Notes: generated by a model from the letters alone, not told the origin. Shown: positions 17,867 to 27,711, counted from the first letter of the stretch. The stretch is 64,000 nt of DNA from CAYYWP01 sp050176585 (GCA_050176585.1 JBFXHX010000019.1:6882-70881), one strand, 5' to 3'. Made by a program: numbers and translations.

Positions 17867-19180
17867 ATGCTAGCCCAGCCGCCCCTGCGCACCATCATCA
17901 GCCTGGCCGCGCCGACCACGGCGGTCATGCTGATGGCCGCCGGCGTCAACGTCCTGCAGACGTACTTCGTCAGCCGCCTCGGCGACGAGGCGATCGCCGC
18001 CCTCGCGCTCGTGTTCCCGATCGCGCTGGTCCTGTTCACCGTGCTCTCCAACGGGTTGGCGGCCGGCGTCTCGGCCGCGATTGCGAGGGCGCTCGGCGGC
18101 GGCCGCACGCATCACGCGCGCGAGCTCGCGGAACAGGCACTGACTTTGACCGTGCTTTTAGCCCTGGCCGGCACGCTGCTCAGCGAGCTCGGCTGCGAGG
18201 CGATCCTGCGCGCGATGGGCGGGCGCGGAACGGTGCTCGCGCAGGCAGTCGGTTTGGGCCGCATCCTGTTCGGCGGGCTGCTGATCATGCTCGTGGTCGG
18301 CACCATCGACGGCATCCTGCGCGCGGGCGGCAATGTCCGCGTCGCCGCACTCGGAGCCGCGATCTCGATGATCCTGCAGGTGGCGTTCACCCCATTGCTC
18401 ATGTTCCGCGCCGGCTTCGGGCTGAATGGTGCCCCGCTGGCGATGCTCGGCGGCCAGCTCGTCGGACTGATCCCCCGCGCGGTGTGTTTGTTCGGCGGCT
18501 ACGCTCCCCTGCGACCCAGCCTGACGTTGCCGCGGCTGCGCAGCCAGCCCACCGCCGAAATCCTGCGTGTCGCCTTGCCCGCTGCGCTCACCGGCGGGCT
18601 CAGTTACCTCGGCTTGATCGTCCTCACCGGAGTCCTGGCCCGCTATGGCGACGACTATCTCGCCGCGTACGGCCTCGGCACGCGGCTCGATTTCCTCATC
18701 TTCTCCCTGGGCCTAGGTATCTCGACCGCCGCGCTCACGCTGGTGGGCATGGCCGCCGGCGCGGGGCGGCCCGAGCTGATCGAGCGGTACGTGCTCCAGT
18801 GCTCGCTCCTCGCCGTCGCCGTCTCCGCCCCGCCGGCGCTGCTGGTCACATGGCAGCCGTCGCTCTGGCTCGGGCTGTTCACCGACTCGGCGGACATCCA
18901 CCGCATTGGCGCCAGCTATTTCCGCCTGGTCGCACCGTCATACATGTTCGGCTGCGTGAGCATCGTCATCGCCGCCGCTTTTCAGGGCCTGCGGCGCGCG
19001 GCGGTGCCGATGACGGTGATCGGCGTCCGCGCCTTGTGCGTGATCGCGCTCGCGCTGTTTCTGAGCCGCCGTTTCCAGGTGCGCGCGGATCTCATCTTCG
19101 CCCTGATCGGCGGTGGCTACATCGCCGCGTGCGCCGTTTTGATCTACCTGTTTCGCGCCGCCATGCGCGCCCGCGCGTGA
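17867..19180 (+). CDS. MATE-family multidrug efflux transporter
   Basis: A 437-residue polytopic membrane protein with about 12 hydrophobic helices in two related halves. The N-terminal half opens TIISLAAPTTAVMLMAAGVN and the family pattern RLGDEAIAALALVFPI follows; the second half repeats this as RVALPAALTGGLSYLGLIV and GDDYLAAYGLGTRLDFLI. MATE proteins export cationic drugs or metabolites in exchange for Na+ or H+. The substrate cannot be inferred. It stands alone between ppiD/small-Cys gene and radA. Confidence 0.92.
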   Translation: MLAQPPLRTIISLAAPTTAVMLMAAGVNVLQTYFVSRLGDEAIAALALVFPIALVLFTVLSNGLAAGVSAAIARALGGGRTHHARELAEQALTLTVLLALAGTLLSELGCEAILRAMGGRGTVLAQAVGLGRILFGGLLIMLVVGTIDGILRAGGNVRVAALGAAISMILQVAFTPLLMFRAGFGLNGAPLAMLGGQLVGLIPRAVCLFGGYAPLRPSLTLPRLRSQPTAEILRVALPAALTGGLSYLGLIVLTGVLARYGDDYLAAYGLGTRLDFLIFSLGLGISTAALTLVGMAAGAGRPELIERYVLQCSLLAVAVSAPPALLVTWQPSLWLGLFTDSADIHRIGASYFRLVAPSYMFGCVSIVIAAAFQGLRRAAVPMTVIGVRALCVIALALFLSRRFQVRADLIFALIGGGYIAACAVLIYLFRAAMRARA

Positions 19181-19234
19181 TCATCCCCGGCGCCGCGCCG
19201 GCGCACTGTCATCGCGCCGGGAGCTCGGTGCGGA

Positions 19235-20587
19235 TCAGAACACCAGCTCCCACGCGTCGTTGAGCGACTGCACCCCGCACAGCTCGACGCCGGTGACGGC
19301 CGGAAGCTGGCGCCGCGAGCTCTCCGGCAGGATGCAGCGGGTGAAGCCGAGCTTGCCACCTTCGCGCACGCGCGCCTCCGCCTGGCTGATCGCGCGCACC
19401 TCGCCGGCCAGCCCGACTTCGCCGACCACGAGCGTATGCGGATCGATGGGTTTGTCGAGAAAGCTCGATGCGACGGCGAGCGCGGCGCCGAGATCGGCCG
19501 CGGGCTCATCGAGCCGCACGCCGCCCGCGACGTTGAGGAAGATGTCCTGCCCGGTGAGCTGCAAGCCCATCTTCTTCTCGAGGATCGCCACCAGGAGGGC
19601 GACGCGATTGGGGTCGAACCCGAGCGTCGTCCGCCGCGCCGTGCCCAGCGAGCTCGCCGACACCAGTGCCTGCAGCTCGACCAGGATCGGCCGCGTCCCC
19701 TCGAGACTGGCGATGACCACGGAGCCCGGCACGTCGACCGGCCGCTCGGCCAGGAAGAGCGCCGACGGGTTCGCCACTGCGTGCAGGCCGCGCTCCTTCA
19801 TCTCGAAGACGCCGATCTCGTTCGTCGAGCCGAAGCGGTTCTTCACCGCGCGCAGGATGCGGAAGGCGTGGCCGCGATCGCCCTCGAAGTACAGGACCGT
19901 GTCCACCATGTGCTCGAGCACCCGCGGACCGGCGAACGCGCCCTCTTTGGTGACGTGCCCGACCAGCACGCAGGCGAGCGCCTGCCGCTTGGCGAACTGC
20001 ACGAGCTGCGCCGCGCTTTCGCGCACCTGACCGATGCTGCCCGCCGCGGCGCCGAGCTGATCGGTAAACATGGTCTGGATCGAGTCGACCGCCAGCACCA
20101 CCGGCTCGAGCGCGCGCGCGTGCTCGAGAATCGCGCCGATCTGCGTCTCGGCCAGCACGAGCAGATTCGATTCGGCAATGCCGAGCCGCTCGGCCCGCAT
20201 CTTCACCTGCTGGGGCGACTCCTCGCCAGTGACGTAGAGCGCGCGCCCGGACCGGGCAAAGCGCGCCAGCGCCTGCAGCACGAGCGTCGATTTGCCAATC
20301 CCGGGATCCCCGCCGATCAAGATCACCGCACCCGGCACCACGCCCCCGCCGAGCACGCGGTCGAGCTCGCCAATGCCGCTCGAGCTGCGCCGCTCGCTCG
20401 CGTTGGCTAGCGCGGTGATCGGCTGCGGGTGCTGGCGCTCGCCGGCGGCGCCCACCGCCCTCGACTCGGGGGCGGTGCGCTCCTCCACCAGCGTGTTCCA
20501 CTCGCCGCAGTCGGCGCAGCGCCCGAGCCAGCGCGACGCTTGCGCGCCGCAGTTCTGGCACACGAAGACGGTGCGCGCCTTGGCCAT
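19235..20587 (-). CDS. radA: DNA repair protein RadA
   Basis: A 450-residue protein with the full RadA layout: an N-terminal C4 zinc finger (CQNCGAQ...CADCGEW), a RecA-like ATPase with Walker A GGDPGIGKST, the RadA-specific KNRFGSTNEIGVFEM motif, and a C-terminal Lon-protease-like domain with VAGGVRLDEPAADLG. It drives branch migration of recombination intermediates. The ATG at 20587 immediately precedes AKARTVFVCQNCG; the frame upstream of it is not RadA-like. Divergent from bioF. Confidence 0.97.
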   Translation of the reverse strand: MAKARTVFVCQNCGAQASRWLGRCADCGEWNTLVEERTAPESRAVGAAGERQHPQPITALANASERRSSSGIGELDRVLGGGVVPGAVILIGGDPGIGKSTLVLQALARFARSGRALYVTGEESPQQVKMRAERLGIAESNLLVLAETQIGAILEHARALEPVVLAVDSIQTMFTDQLGAAAGSIGQVRESAAQLVQFAKRQALACVLVGHVTKEGAFAGPRVLEHMVDTVLYFEGDRGHAFRILRAVKNRFGSTNEIGVFEMKERGLHAVANPSALFLAERPVDVPGSVVIASLEGTRPILVELQALVSASSLGTARRTTLGFDPNRVALLVAILEKKMGLQLTGQDIFLNVAGGVRLDEPAADLGAALAVASSFLDKPIDPHTLVVGEVGLAGEVRAISQAEARVREGGKLGFTRCILPESSRRQLPAVTGVELCGVQSLNDAWELVF

Positions 20588-20705
20588 GGCGGCGTCTGCT
20601 AGCGCGAACCGCTCGCGAGGCCAAACGCGCTGCGCATCGATCGGCGGCGGACATCCGCGTGGACCTTCGTTGACAGGCCGACCGATGCCCATCTAACCGT
20701 GGCGA

Positions 20706-21902
20706 ATGCGGCACGACGAAGAGCTCGCGCGCGAGTTGCAGCAGCTCGCGCGCGCCGGACTCCGCCGCGCTTTGCGCCCCGTCGACGGACCGCAGGACGC
20801 CCGCATCCTCATCGACGGGCGCGCCGTGCTGTCGCTGTGCTCGAACAATTACCTCGGGCTCGCCAACCATCCCGAGGTAATCGAGGCGGCGGTCGCAGCC
20901 GCGCGGGCATACGGCATCGGCGCCGGAGCCTCGCGCCTGATCTCCGGCTCGATGCGCATCCACCACGAGCTTGAGGAGCGGCTCGCCGCGCTCAAGCGCG
21001 CGGAAGCCGCGTTGCTGTTCACGTCGGGCTACCAGGCCAATGTCGGCGTGATCACCGCGCTGGTCGGGCCGGGCGACGCCGTGTTCAGCGATGCGCTCAA
21101 CCACGCGAGCCTGGTCGACGGCTGCCGGCTGTCGCGCGCCAGCGTGCAGGTGTACGCGCACGCCGAAGCCGCCGCGCTCGAGGAGCGCCTGCGGGAGACG
21201 CCGGCGCGGCGCCGCCTCATCGTCACCGATTCGATCTTCAGCATGGACGGGGATCGCGCGCCGCTCGCCGCCATCTGCGAGCTCGCGGAGCGCTACGACG
21301 CCATGGTCATGGTGGACGAAGCGCACGCCACCGGTGCGATCGGCGCGCGCGGCGCCGGCCTCGTGGAGGTGCTCGGTCTGCACGACCGCGTGGCCGTGCA
21401 GATGGGCACGCTCGGCAAGGCGCTCGGCGCCGCCGGCGCGTACGTCGCCGGCAGCCGGACGCTGATCGAGTATCTGATCAACCGCACCCGCACGTTCATC
21501 TTCACCACCGCGCTGCCGCCACCCGTGGTCGCGGCGGCAGCCGCCGCGCTGGAGCTGGTGGCGCGCGAACCCGAGCGCCGCACCGCCCTCGAGCGCAACG
21601 CACGGCGCCTGCGCGCGGGGTTGCGCGCGCTCGGCTTCGACGTGCCGGGCGAGCCATCCTGTCACATCGTACCGGTGCTCATCGGCGAAGCCGAGCCGGC
21701 GATGGCGCTCTCCCGCGGCCTGCTGGAGCATGGCGTGTTCGCGCACGGGATCCGGCCGCCGTCAGTACCGCCCGGCACGGCCCGCCTGCGCGCCACGGTG
21801 ATGGCCACGCACACCGAAGCGGATATCGACGAAGCCGTCGGCGCCTTCGCGGCGCTGCGGCCCGAAAGCGCGCCCGTCGAGGCCCGGCGCGCGGCGCAAT
21901 GA
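20706..21902 (+). CDS. bioF: 8-amino-7-oxononanoate synthase
   Basis: A 398-residue PLP enzyme that condenses pimeloyl-ACP/CoA with L-alanine in biotin synthesis. Features: LCSNNYLGLANHPEV near residue 43, the substrate loop GAGASRLISGSMRIHHELE, the Asp that contacts the PLP ring in MVMVDEAHATGAIG, and the PLP lysine in GTLGKALGAAGAYVAG. Length is standard. First gene of bioF-bioA-bioD, overlapping bioA by 4 bases. Confidence 0.95.
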   Translation: MRHDEELARELQQLARAGLRRALRPVDGPQDARILIDGRAVLSLCSNNYLGLANHPEVIEAAVAAARAYGIGAGASRLISGSMRIHHELEERLAALKRAEAALLFTSGYQANVGVITALVGPGDAVFSDALNHASLVDGCRLSRASVQVYAHAEAAALEERLRETPARRRLIVTDSIFSMDGDRAPLAAICELAERYDAMVMVDEAHATGAIGARGAGLVEVLGLHDRVAVQMGTLGKALGAAGAYVAGSRTLIEYLINRTRTFIFTTALPPPVVAAAAAALELVAREPERRTALERNARRLRAGLRALGFDVPGEPSCHIVPVLIGEAEPAMALSRGLLEHGVFAHGIRPPSVPPGTARLRATVMATHTEADIDEAVGAFAALRPESAPVEARRAAQ

Positions 21903-23257
21903 ACCGCCCGTCCACGGCCGAGCTGAGGGCTTGGGATCACCAATACCTCTGGCATCCGTTCACCCAGATGCGCGACTGGCTCGCGCACGAGCCGCTGGTG
22001 ATCGAGCGGGGCGAGGGCAACTACCTGATCGACACCGAGGGCCGGCGGTATCTCGATGGCGTCTCCTCGCTGTGGTGCAACGTACACGGGCACCGCAAAG
22101 CCGAGCTCGACGCGGCGCTAAAAGCGCAGTGCGACCAGATTGCGCACAGCACCATGCTCGGGCTCGCGAACGTGCCAGCGACCGTGCTGGCGAAGCGCCT
22201 GGTCGAGCTGGCACCGGCCTCGTTGACGCGCGTGTTCTACTCGGACGCCGGCGCCACCGCGGTCGAGATCGCGCTCAAGCTGGCGCTGCAGTACTGGGCG
22301 CTCCGCGGCGAGCCGCAGCGCACGCGCTTCGTCGCGCTCACCGACGCATATCACGGCGATACGCTGGGCGCGGTCAGCGTCGGGTACAGCGATGTGTTTC
22401 ACCGCTTCTTCCGGCCGGCGATTCGGCCGGCGCTGCGGACGGCGCCGCCGCACATCTTTCGCTGGCAGCAGCGCCAGCCGCCGGACCGCGCGCTCGCCTC
22501 CGCGCTGGCGGCGGCCGAAGCGGTATTCGCCATGCACGGCGGTGAGATCGCCGCGCTCATCGTCGAGCCGCTCATGCAGGGCGCGGCGGGGATGTGGGCG
22601 CAGCCGCTCGACTTTCTGCCCGTGCTGCGGGAGCTGACGCGCCGTCACGGCGCGTTGCTGATCTGCGATGAGGTCGCGACCGGGTTCGGGCGCACCGGGC
22701 GCATGTTCGCGGTCGATCACGAAGGGGTGGAGCCCGACATCCTGTGTCTGGGCAAAGGGATCACGGGCGGCTACCTCCCGCTGGCCGCGACGCTCGCCAG
22801 CGAAGCCATATTCGAGGCGTTCCTCGCGCCGTACGAGCGCTTCGAGGCGTTCTTCCACGGCCACACATACACCGGCAATCCGCTGGCGTGCGCCGTGGCG
22901 CTCGCCAACCTCGACGTGTTCGAGCGCGAGGGCGTGGTCGCGCGGGTGCGCGCACGCGCCGAGCAGCTCGCCGCGCTGTTGCGCGAGCTGGCCGCGTCCG
23001 TACCCCACGTCGGCGACGTGCGGCAGTGGGGCCTGATGGCCGGCATCGAGCTGGTGAGCGATGTCAGCCGGCGCGCGCCATTCGCTCCCGTCCTGCAGGT
23101 GGGCCAACGCGTCACCCGCGCGGCCCGTGAGCGCGGCATCATCCTGCGGCCGCTCGGCAACGTGATCATTCTGATGCCCCCCCTCAGTGTGACGCCGGAC
23201 GAGCTCGATGCGCTGGTGCGCGCGATGGCGGAGTCCATCCGAGCCGTCACCGGGTGA
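21899..23257 (+). CDS. bioA: Adenosylmethionine-8-amino-7-oxononanoate aminotransferase
   Basis: A 452-residue class III aminotransferase that converts KAPA to DAPA with S-adenosylmethionine as amino donor. Motifs: WHPFTQMRDW at the N-terminus, the substrate-binding VSSLWCNVHGHR, the cofactor Asp in LLICDEVATGFGRTGRMF and the PLP lysine in LCLGKGITGGYLPLAAT. Its ATG overlaps the bioF stop (ATGA). Normal length, no missing residues seen. Confidence 0.96.
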   Translation: MNRPSTAELRAWDHQYLWHPFTQMRDWLAHEPLVIERGEGNYLIDTEGRRYLDGVSSLWCNVHGHRKAELDAALKAQCDQIAHSTMLGLANVPATVLAKRLVELAPASLTRVFYSDAGATAVEIALKLALQYWALRGEPQRTRFVALTDAYHGDTLGAVSVGYSDVFHRFFRPAIRPALRTAPPHIFRWQQRQPPDRALASALAAAEAVFAMHGGEIAALIVEPLMQGAAGMWAQPLDFLPVLRELTRRHGALLICDEVATGFGRTGRMFAVDHEGVEPDILCLGKGITGGYLPLAATLASEAIFEAFLAPYERFEAFFHGHTYTGNPLACAVALANLDVFEREGVVARVRARAEQLAALLRELAASVPHVGDVRQWGLMAGIELVSDVSRRAPFAPVLQVGQRVTRAARERGIILRPLGNVIILMPPLSVTPDELDALVRAMAESIRAVTG

Positions 23258-23278
23258 TCCGCGGACGGCGGCCCGCTG

Positions 23279-24004
23279 ATGCAGTGCACCATTCTGGTCA
23301 CGGGGACCGATACCGGCATCGGGAAGACCGCCGTCACCTGCGCCATCGCAGCCGCGCTCGACCTGCGGGGGCTCGACGTCGGCGTGATGAAGCCGGTCGA
23401 GACCGGCTGCGCGCCGGATGCGACCGGCGCCCGCCATCCGCCCGATGCGGGGCACCTGCGCTGGTTCGCCGGCCGCGCCGATCCGCTCGATACCGTGTGC
23501 CCGTATCCGCTGCGCGATCCGCTCGCGCCGGCGCTCGCCGCCCGGCGCGAAGGCATACCGCTCGATATCGATCGGATCGCCGCTCATGTGCAGCGCCTCC
23601 GTGCCACCTGCGCCATCGGCTTGATCGAAGGAGCCGGCGGCCTGCTCGCGCCGTTCGCCGTGCGCGCCACGCTGGCGGACTTGGCCGCGGCGTGTGCGCT
23701 GCCGCTGCTGATCGTGGTCGGCAACCGGCTGGGATGCGTGAACCACGCGGCCATGACCGTTCGCTGCGCCGAGGCCGCAGGCCTGCGCATCGCTGGCTAC
23801 GTGGTGAATACGCTCACCGCCGAGCCCGATCTCGCAACGGAGACGAACGTCGACTTGCTCGCGGAGACGATCGGGCCGTCGCTCGGCGTCATGCCGTGGC
23901 TCGGGCACATCGAGTGCACGGAGGCGGACCGGCGCCGCTTGGCGGCCGCGGCCGAGCGCGCGCTCGACCTGGATCGGCTGCTCGCGACCGCGCGAAACCC
24001 CTGA
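23279..24004 (+). CDS. bioD: Dethiobiotin synthetase
   Basis: A 241-residue ATP-dependent carboxylase that closes the ureido ring of dethiobiotin. The P-loop is VTGTDTGIGKTAVTCAIA at the N-terminus, and the substrate/Mg site appears as MKPVETGC and LIEGAGGLLAPF. It lies 21 bases after bioA, the last gene of the biotin cluster here; bioB, bioC and bioH are not in the window. Confidence 0.94.
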   Translation: MQCTILVTGTDTGIGKTAVTCAIAAALDLRGLDVGVMKPVETGCAPDATGARHPPDAGHLRWFAGRADPLDTVCPYPLRDPLAPALAARREGIPLDIDRIAAHVQRLRATCAIGLIEGAGGLLAPFAVRATLADLAAACALPLLIVVGNRLGCVNHAAMTVRCAEAAGLRIAGYVVNTLTAEPDLATETNVDLLAETIGPSLGVMPWLGHIECTEADRRRLAAAAERALDLDRLLATARNP

Positions 24005-24028
24005 AACGGCATTCGCGGGCGCGCCGCG

Positions 24029-25228
24029 TCAGGCGCGGCCACGTACGCGGTCGAGCGCCGCAGCCACCGCAGCCTGGTAGACGAGCTTCAACGCCACGCC
24101 GCGAGCCTGCGCGACGCGCCGGCAGTCGTCGTGCTCCGGCGCGATGTTGACCGTTCCATCGGGCGCGCGAGCGATCTTCACGGCGAGCGGTCCGTAGGCG
24201 GTGTCGACCGTGAGCTGCTCGCGCGGCAGGACGAAGCGCTGCACGGCGTGGAAGCGCACCCCGATCGCGGTCGTCTCGCGCAGAATGGCACTGGCCACGG
24301 CGGCGCGCGCGGCGGCGTCGGCGAGCGCGTGCAGGACGACACCGGGGCGCTGTTTCTTCATCTGCGCCGGCGCCAGCCACGCTTCGCGGGCGCCGGCGGC
24401 GTACACCGCGTCGAGCGCGTGCGCGTAGAGCTCCGGATTGGCGTCGTCGATCGTCGCGGCGATCTCGACCACCTCGTCGCCGCCGAGCGGCGCGCCGGCG
24501 TGGCCGAGCACCAGCCGCAGCAGGTTCGGCCGATCGGCGAGCTCCCGAGTCCCCGCCCCATACCCGACCGCCTCGATGCGCAGCGGCGGCGCAGCATCGC
24601 CGGGCTCTGCCAGCGCCGCGACGACCGCGGCCCCGGTCGGCGTCACCAGCTCGCCCGCCCCATCGCCGAGACGCACCGCGAAGCCGCGCAGCAACTCGGC
24701 CGTAGCCGGGCCGGGCACCGGGATCACACCGTGCTGGCTCCGCACCGCGCCGGACCCCAGCGGCAAGGTCGACACATACACCCGCTCGACCTCGAGCGCG
24801 GCGAGGCCGATCGCGGTTGCGGCGATGTCCACGATGGAATCGATGGCTCCCACCTCGTGGAACGTCACGTCGTCAGCCGCAACGCCGTGAACGCGCCCTT
24901 CGGCTTCGGCGAGCCGGGCGAAGATCGCCAGCGCGGTGCCTTTGGCCGGTTCCGCGAGCGCGCTGCGCGCGAGCATGTCGCGGATGTCGGCATAGCGCCG
25001 ATGCGCGTGCGCGTGCGATCCGTGTGCTTCCGCGGTCACGTCGACGTCGAACTTCATCGCCTCGATCCCGTGCACCATGCGCTTGGTGGCGCGCACGGCG
25101 TAGCCGGCCACGGGGAGCGCCGCGAGCTCCGCCCGCAAACGCGCCAGATCGACGCCGAGGTCCAGCAGCGCGCCGACCGTCATGTCGCCGCTCACGCCGG
25201 CGAACGCGTCGAAGTAGAGCACGCGCAC
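24029..25228 (-). CDS. larC: Nickel-pincer cofactor insertion protein LarC
   Basis: A 399-residue protein of the LarC family (older name DUF111). It installs nickel into the pyridinium-3,5-bisthiocarboxylic acid mononucleotide cofactor by a CTP-dependent reaction. The N-terminus VRVLYFDAFAGVSGDMTVGA is diagnostic; a His-rich stretch (HGSHAHAHRRY, near residue 75) is the likely nickel-binding segment, and the rest contains FHEVGAIDSIVDI and TPTGAAVVAAL. The GTG at 25228 is chosen as it opens the diagnostic N-terminus one base after the upstream hydrolase stop. LarB and LarE are not visible nearby. Confidence 0.92.
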   Translation of the reverse strand: MRVLYFDAFAGVSGDMTVGALLDLGVDLARLRAELAALPVAGYAVRATKRMVHGIEAMKFDVDVTAEAHGSHAHAHRRYADIRDMLARSALAEPAKGTALAIFARLAEAEGRVHGVAADDVTFHEVGAIDSIVDIAATAIGLAALEVERVYVSTLPLGSGAVRSQHGVIPVPGPATAELLRGFAVRLGDGAGELVTPTGAAVVAALAEPGDAAPPLRIEAVGYGAGTRELADRPNLLRLVLGHAGAPLGGDEVVEIAATIDDANPELYAHALDAVYAAGAREAWLAPAQMKKQRPGVVLHALADAAARAAVASAILRETTAIGVRFHAVQRFVLPREQLTVDTAYGPLAVKIARAPDGTVNIAPEHDDCRRVAQARGVALKLVYQAAVAAALDRVRGRA

Positions 25229-25229
25229 G

Positions 25230-25871
25230 CTAGATCTCCGGCATGCGGCGCACGACATCGCGAATCGCTCCGCGCAGCGCGTCGAGCTGTCCCTCGAAGA
25301 AGTGATCCGCTTCGGGGATGACGTGCCGCGCGGTCGGAGCCGTGCGCTCGGCGGCGGCGAGCAAGCGGTCGAGCTCGGCGAGCGGGGCCACGTCATCGCG
25401 CTCGCCGTGCACGAAGTCGATGGGGCGGTCGCAGCGCGACAGCAGCGGCGCGTCGAGCCATCGCGCCGGCGTACCGATGGCGATCAGGTGATGCACGCGC
25501 GCGTCGGCGCAGCCGAAGCGCAAGCCGACGGCGGCGCCAAACGAGAACCCGGCGACCAGGACGGCGCGCGCCTGCGGCTGCTCGGCGAGGAGAAAATCCA
25601 GACCCGCGCGCGCGTCGTCGGCCTCGCCCCGTCCGGCGTCGTGCACGCCGGTGCTGGCCCCCACGCCGCGAAAATTGATGCGCAGCGTCGCGACGCCGGC
25701 CTCTTCCAGCGCGCGGGCTGCGTGGTACACGACCTTGTTGTGCATGGTGCCGCCGTATTGCGGGTGCGGATGCAGGACCAAGGCGACCCGCTCGGCGCCG
25801 TCGCGCGGCGGCCGGTAGATCGCTTCCAGTTGGCCATGCGGTGCGGGGATCAGCGTGCGTCCAACGAACAT
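25230..25871 (-). CDS. Alpha/beta hydrolase
   Basis: A 213-residue hydrolase of the small dienelactone-hydrolase-like group. It shows the oxyanion region ALVLHPHPQYGGTMHNKVV, the nucleophile elbow GFSFGAA (Ser), a likely Asp in FVHGERDDVAPL and the catalytic His in PEADHFFEG. Such enzymes cleave esters or related bonds; the substrate is not evident. It is directly upstream of larC with a one-base gap, hence one transcript, but a shared function is not established. Confidence 0.88.
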   Translation of the reverse strand: MFVGRTLIPAPHGQLEAIYRPPRDGAERVALVLHPHPQYGGTMHNKVVYHAARALEEAGVATLRINFRGVGASTGVHDAGRGEADDARAGLDFLLAEQPQARAVLVAGFSFGAAVGLRFGCADARVHHLIAIGTPARWLDAPLLSRCDRPIDFVHGERDDVAPLAELDRLLAAAERTAPTARHVIPEADHFFEGQLDALRGAIRDVVRRMPEI

Positions 25872-25935
25872 GGCGGGCGGCCCATCCTCACGCGCTCATG
25901 CGCTCCAGGAGCGCTTTCGGCGATCGCATCCACGC

Positions 25936-26520
25936 ATGCTAACAGCTACCTCGGCGACAGCGAACAGCATCACTGCCGGCGCGCTCAACTGCGATACGGA
26001 TAGCCGATTGGACTCGGTCGCACACATCCTCGGGCTGGTGCTCCTGTTTGTCGGGTGCGGATTGGCCCTCTGCTCACTGCTGCTCGGGTTGCCCGGCACG
26101 TTCATCATCGTCGCCATCGCGCTGCTGTACGGCTGGGCGACGGACTTCGCGACCATCCAGTGGTCGACCATCGGTTGGCTGGCGCTCCTGGCCGTCGCCG
26201 GCGAGCTGCTGGAGCTGCTCTCCGCTGGTGCCGGCGCTGCCCGCGCGCGCCCGTCCCGGCGGGTCACCATCGGCGCGCTCTGCGGCGCATTCATCGGCGG
26301 CGTGCTCGGCGCGCCGCTGTTGTTCGGGATCGGGGCGCTGCTCGGCGCGCTCGCCGGCGCCTTCGCCGGTGCGGCGCTGGTGGTGCGCAGCGAAGGCGGC
26401 TCGGTAGAGGAGTCGCTCGCGACCGGGATGTCGGCGATGCGCGGGCGCTTCGTCGGCTTCATCATCAAGACTGCATTTGCCGTCGCGATGGTGGTGATCA
26501 TCGCCGCCGCGGTGCTATAG
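25936..26520 (+). CDS. DUF456 membrane protein
   Basis: A small polytopic membrane protein that matches the DUF456 pattern: two N-terminal helices around LLLGLPGTFIIVAIALLYGW, a central stretch ELLSAGAGAARARPSRR, then glycine/alanine-rich helices with GAFIGGVLGAPL and GALAGAFAGAALV. Function unknown. The start is uncertain: ATG 25936 is given, but the TTG at 26008 (LDSVAHILGLVLLFVG) fits the usual family start, and residues before it look unconserved. It diverges from the hydrolase gene. Confidence 0.75.
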   Translation: MLTATSATANSITAGALNCDTDSRLDSVAHILGLVLLFVGCGLALCSLLLGLPGTFIIVAIALLYGWATDFATIQWSTIGWLALLAVAGELLELLSAGAGAARARPSRRVTIGALCGAFIGGVLGAPLLFGIGALLGALAGAFAGAALVVRSEGGSVEESLATGMSAMRGRFVGFIIKTAFAVAMVVIIAAAVL

Positions 26521-26568
26521 CCCTCGCGTCGCGCCGGCGCCAAGCCGAGCGATGATGGGTCTACGGGA

Positions 26569-27711
26569 ATGCGCATGGACCTCAGCTACACGCCCGACGA
26601 AGACGCTTTCCGCCTCGCTGTGCGCTCGTGGGTCGCCGAACACGCGCCGGCGAAAAGCGACGCGCGCGAGCTCGAAGCGTTGCGCGCGTGGCAGCAGCAG
26701 CTGTACGCCGCCGGATATCTGGGCGCTGGATGGCCGGCCGAACATGGCGGCGTGGCGCTGACGAAGATCCAGCAGGCGATCATCAACGAGGAGCTCGCGC
26801 GCGCCGATGCACCGGCGCCCATCAACGCGATGGCCATCTGGTGGGTCGGCCCGGCCATCATCCAGTACGGCACGGAGGAGCAGAAGCGCCGCTTTCTGCG
26901 CAAAATCCTCAGCGCCGAGGAGATCTGGGCCACCGGATATTCCGAGCCCGACTCCGGCAGCGACATGGCGGCGGCGAAGACGCGCGCCGAGCGCCGCGGC
27001 GATCACTACATCGTGACCGGCCAAAAGGTGTGGACCACGATCGCCCACCTGTCGGACTGGTACTTCGTCCTCGTCCGCACCGCTCAGGAGGGGCCGAAGT
27101 GGGCGGGGTTGACGGTATTGCTGATGGATCTCCGCTCACCCGGCGTCGACATCCGCCCGATCCGGCAGATCACCGGCGACAGCGAGTTCAACGAAGTGTT
27201 CATGCACGAGGTCGCCGTGCCGGTCGAAAATCGGCTGGGCGCCGAAGGGCAGGGGTGGGAGATCGTCACCTCGGCGCTCATCAACGAGCGCAGCGGGCTC
27301 GCGGGCGCGATCCGCTTCGAGCAATCGCTCGCGCAACTGCTGGCCTCGGCAAGGCGGCGCGATCTGGCGCAGGACCCGGTGTGGCGGCAGCGGCTGGCCG
27401 GTCTCGCCGTCCAGGCGAAGATCGCGAAAGCCGCCGGCCTGCGCGCGATGACCGACGATCTGCGCGGCCGCATGAACCCCCACCTCTCGGCCGGCATCAA
27501 GCTATCGTCCACCGAGCTGGCGCAGCGGTTCTCCGAGGCTGCGGCGGACCTGCTCGGAGCGGGTGCCCTCCTGTGGGGCGACGATGCGCCCGACGGCGGG
27601 CGCGCGGCGTACCAGCTGTTGTTCGGACGAGCGATGACGATCGCCGGCGGCACCAGCGAGGTCCAGCGCAACATCGTCGCGCAGCGCATCCTCGGACTGC
27701 CCCGCAAGTAG
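26569..27711 (+). CDS. Acyl-CoA dehydrogenase
   Basis: A 380-residue flavoenzyme oxidising acyl-CoA to enoyl-CoA, passing electrons to ETF. N-terminal helical domain includes GYLGAGWPAEHGG; the middle beta domain has the FAD motif TGYSEPDSGSDMA and GQKVWTTIAH; the C-terminal helical domain ends with the signature TIAGGTSEVQRNIVAQRILG. It is slightly shorter than fatty-acid FadE types and resembles the large environmental ACAD families, so chain length and substrate are open. The ATG at 26575 has the better spaced purine stretch; 26569 is the longer option. Confidence 0.9.
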   Translation: MRMDLSYTPDEDAFRLAVRSWVAEHAPAKSDARELEALRAWQQQLYAAGYLGAGWPAEHGGVALTKIQQAIINEELARADAPAPINAMAIWWVGPAIIQYGTEEQKRRFLRKILSAEEIWATGYSEPDSGSDMAAAKTRAERRGDHYIVTGQKVWTTIAHLSDWYFVLVRTAQEGPKWAGLTVLLMDLRSPGVDIRPIRQITGDSEFNEVFMHEVAVPVENRLGAEGQGWEIVTSALINERSGLAGAIRFEQSLAQLLASARRRDLAQDPVWRQRLAGLAVQAKIAKAAGLRAMTDDLRGRMNPHLSAGIKLSSTELAQRFSEAAADLLGAGALLWGDDAPDGGRAAYQLLFGRAMTIAGGTSEVQRNIVAQRILGLPRK

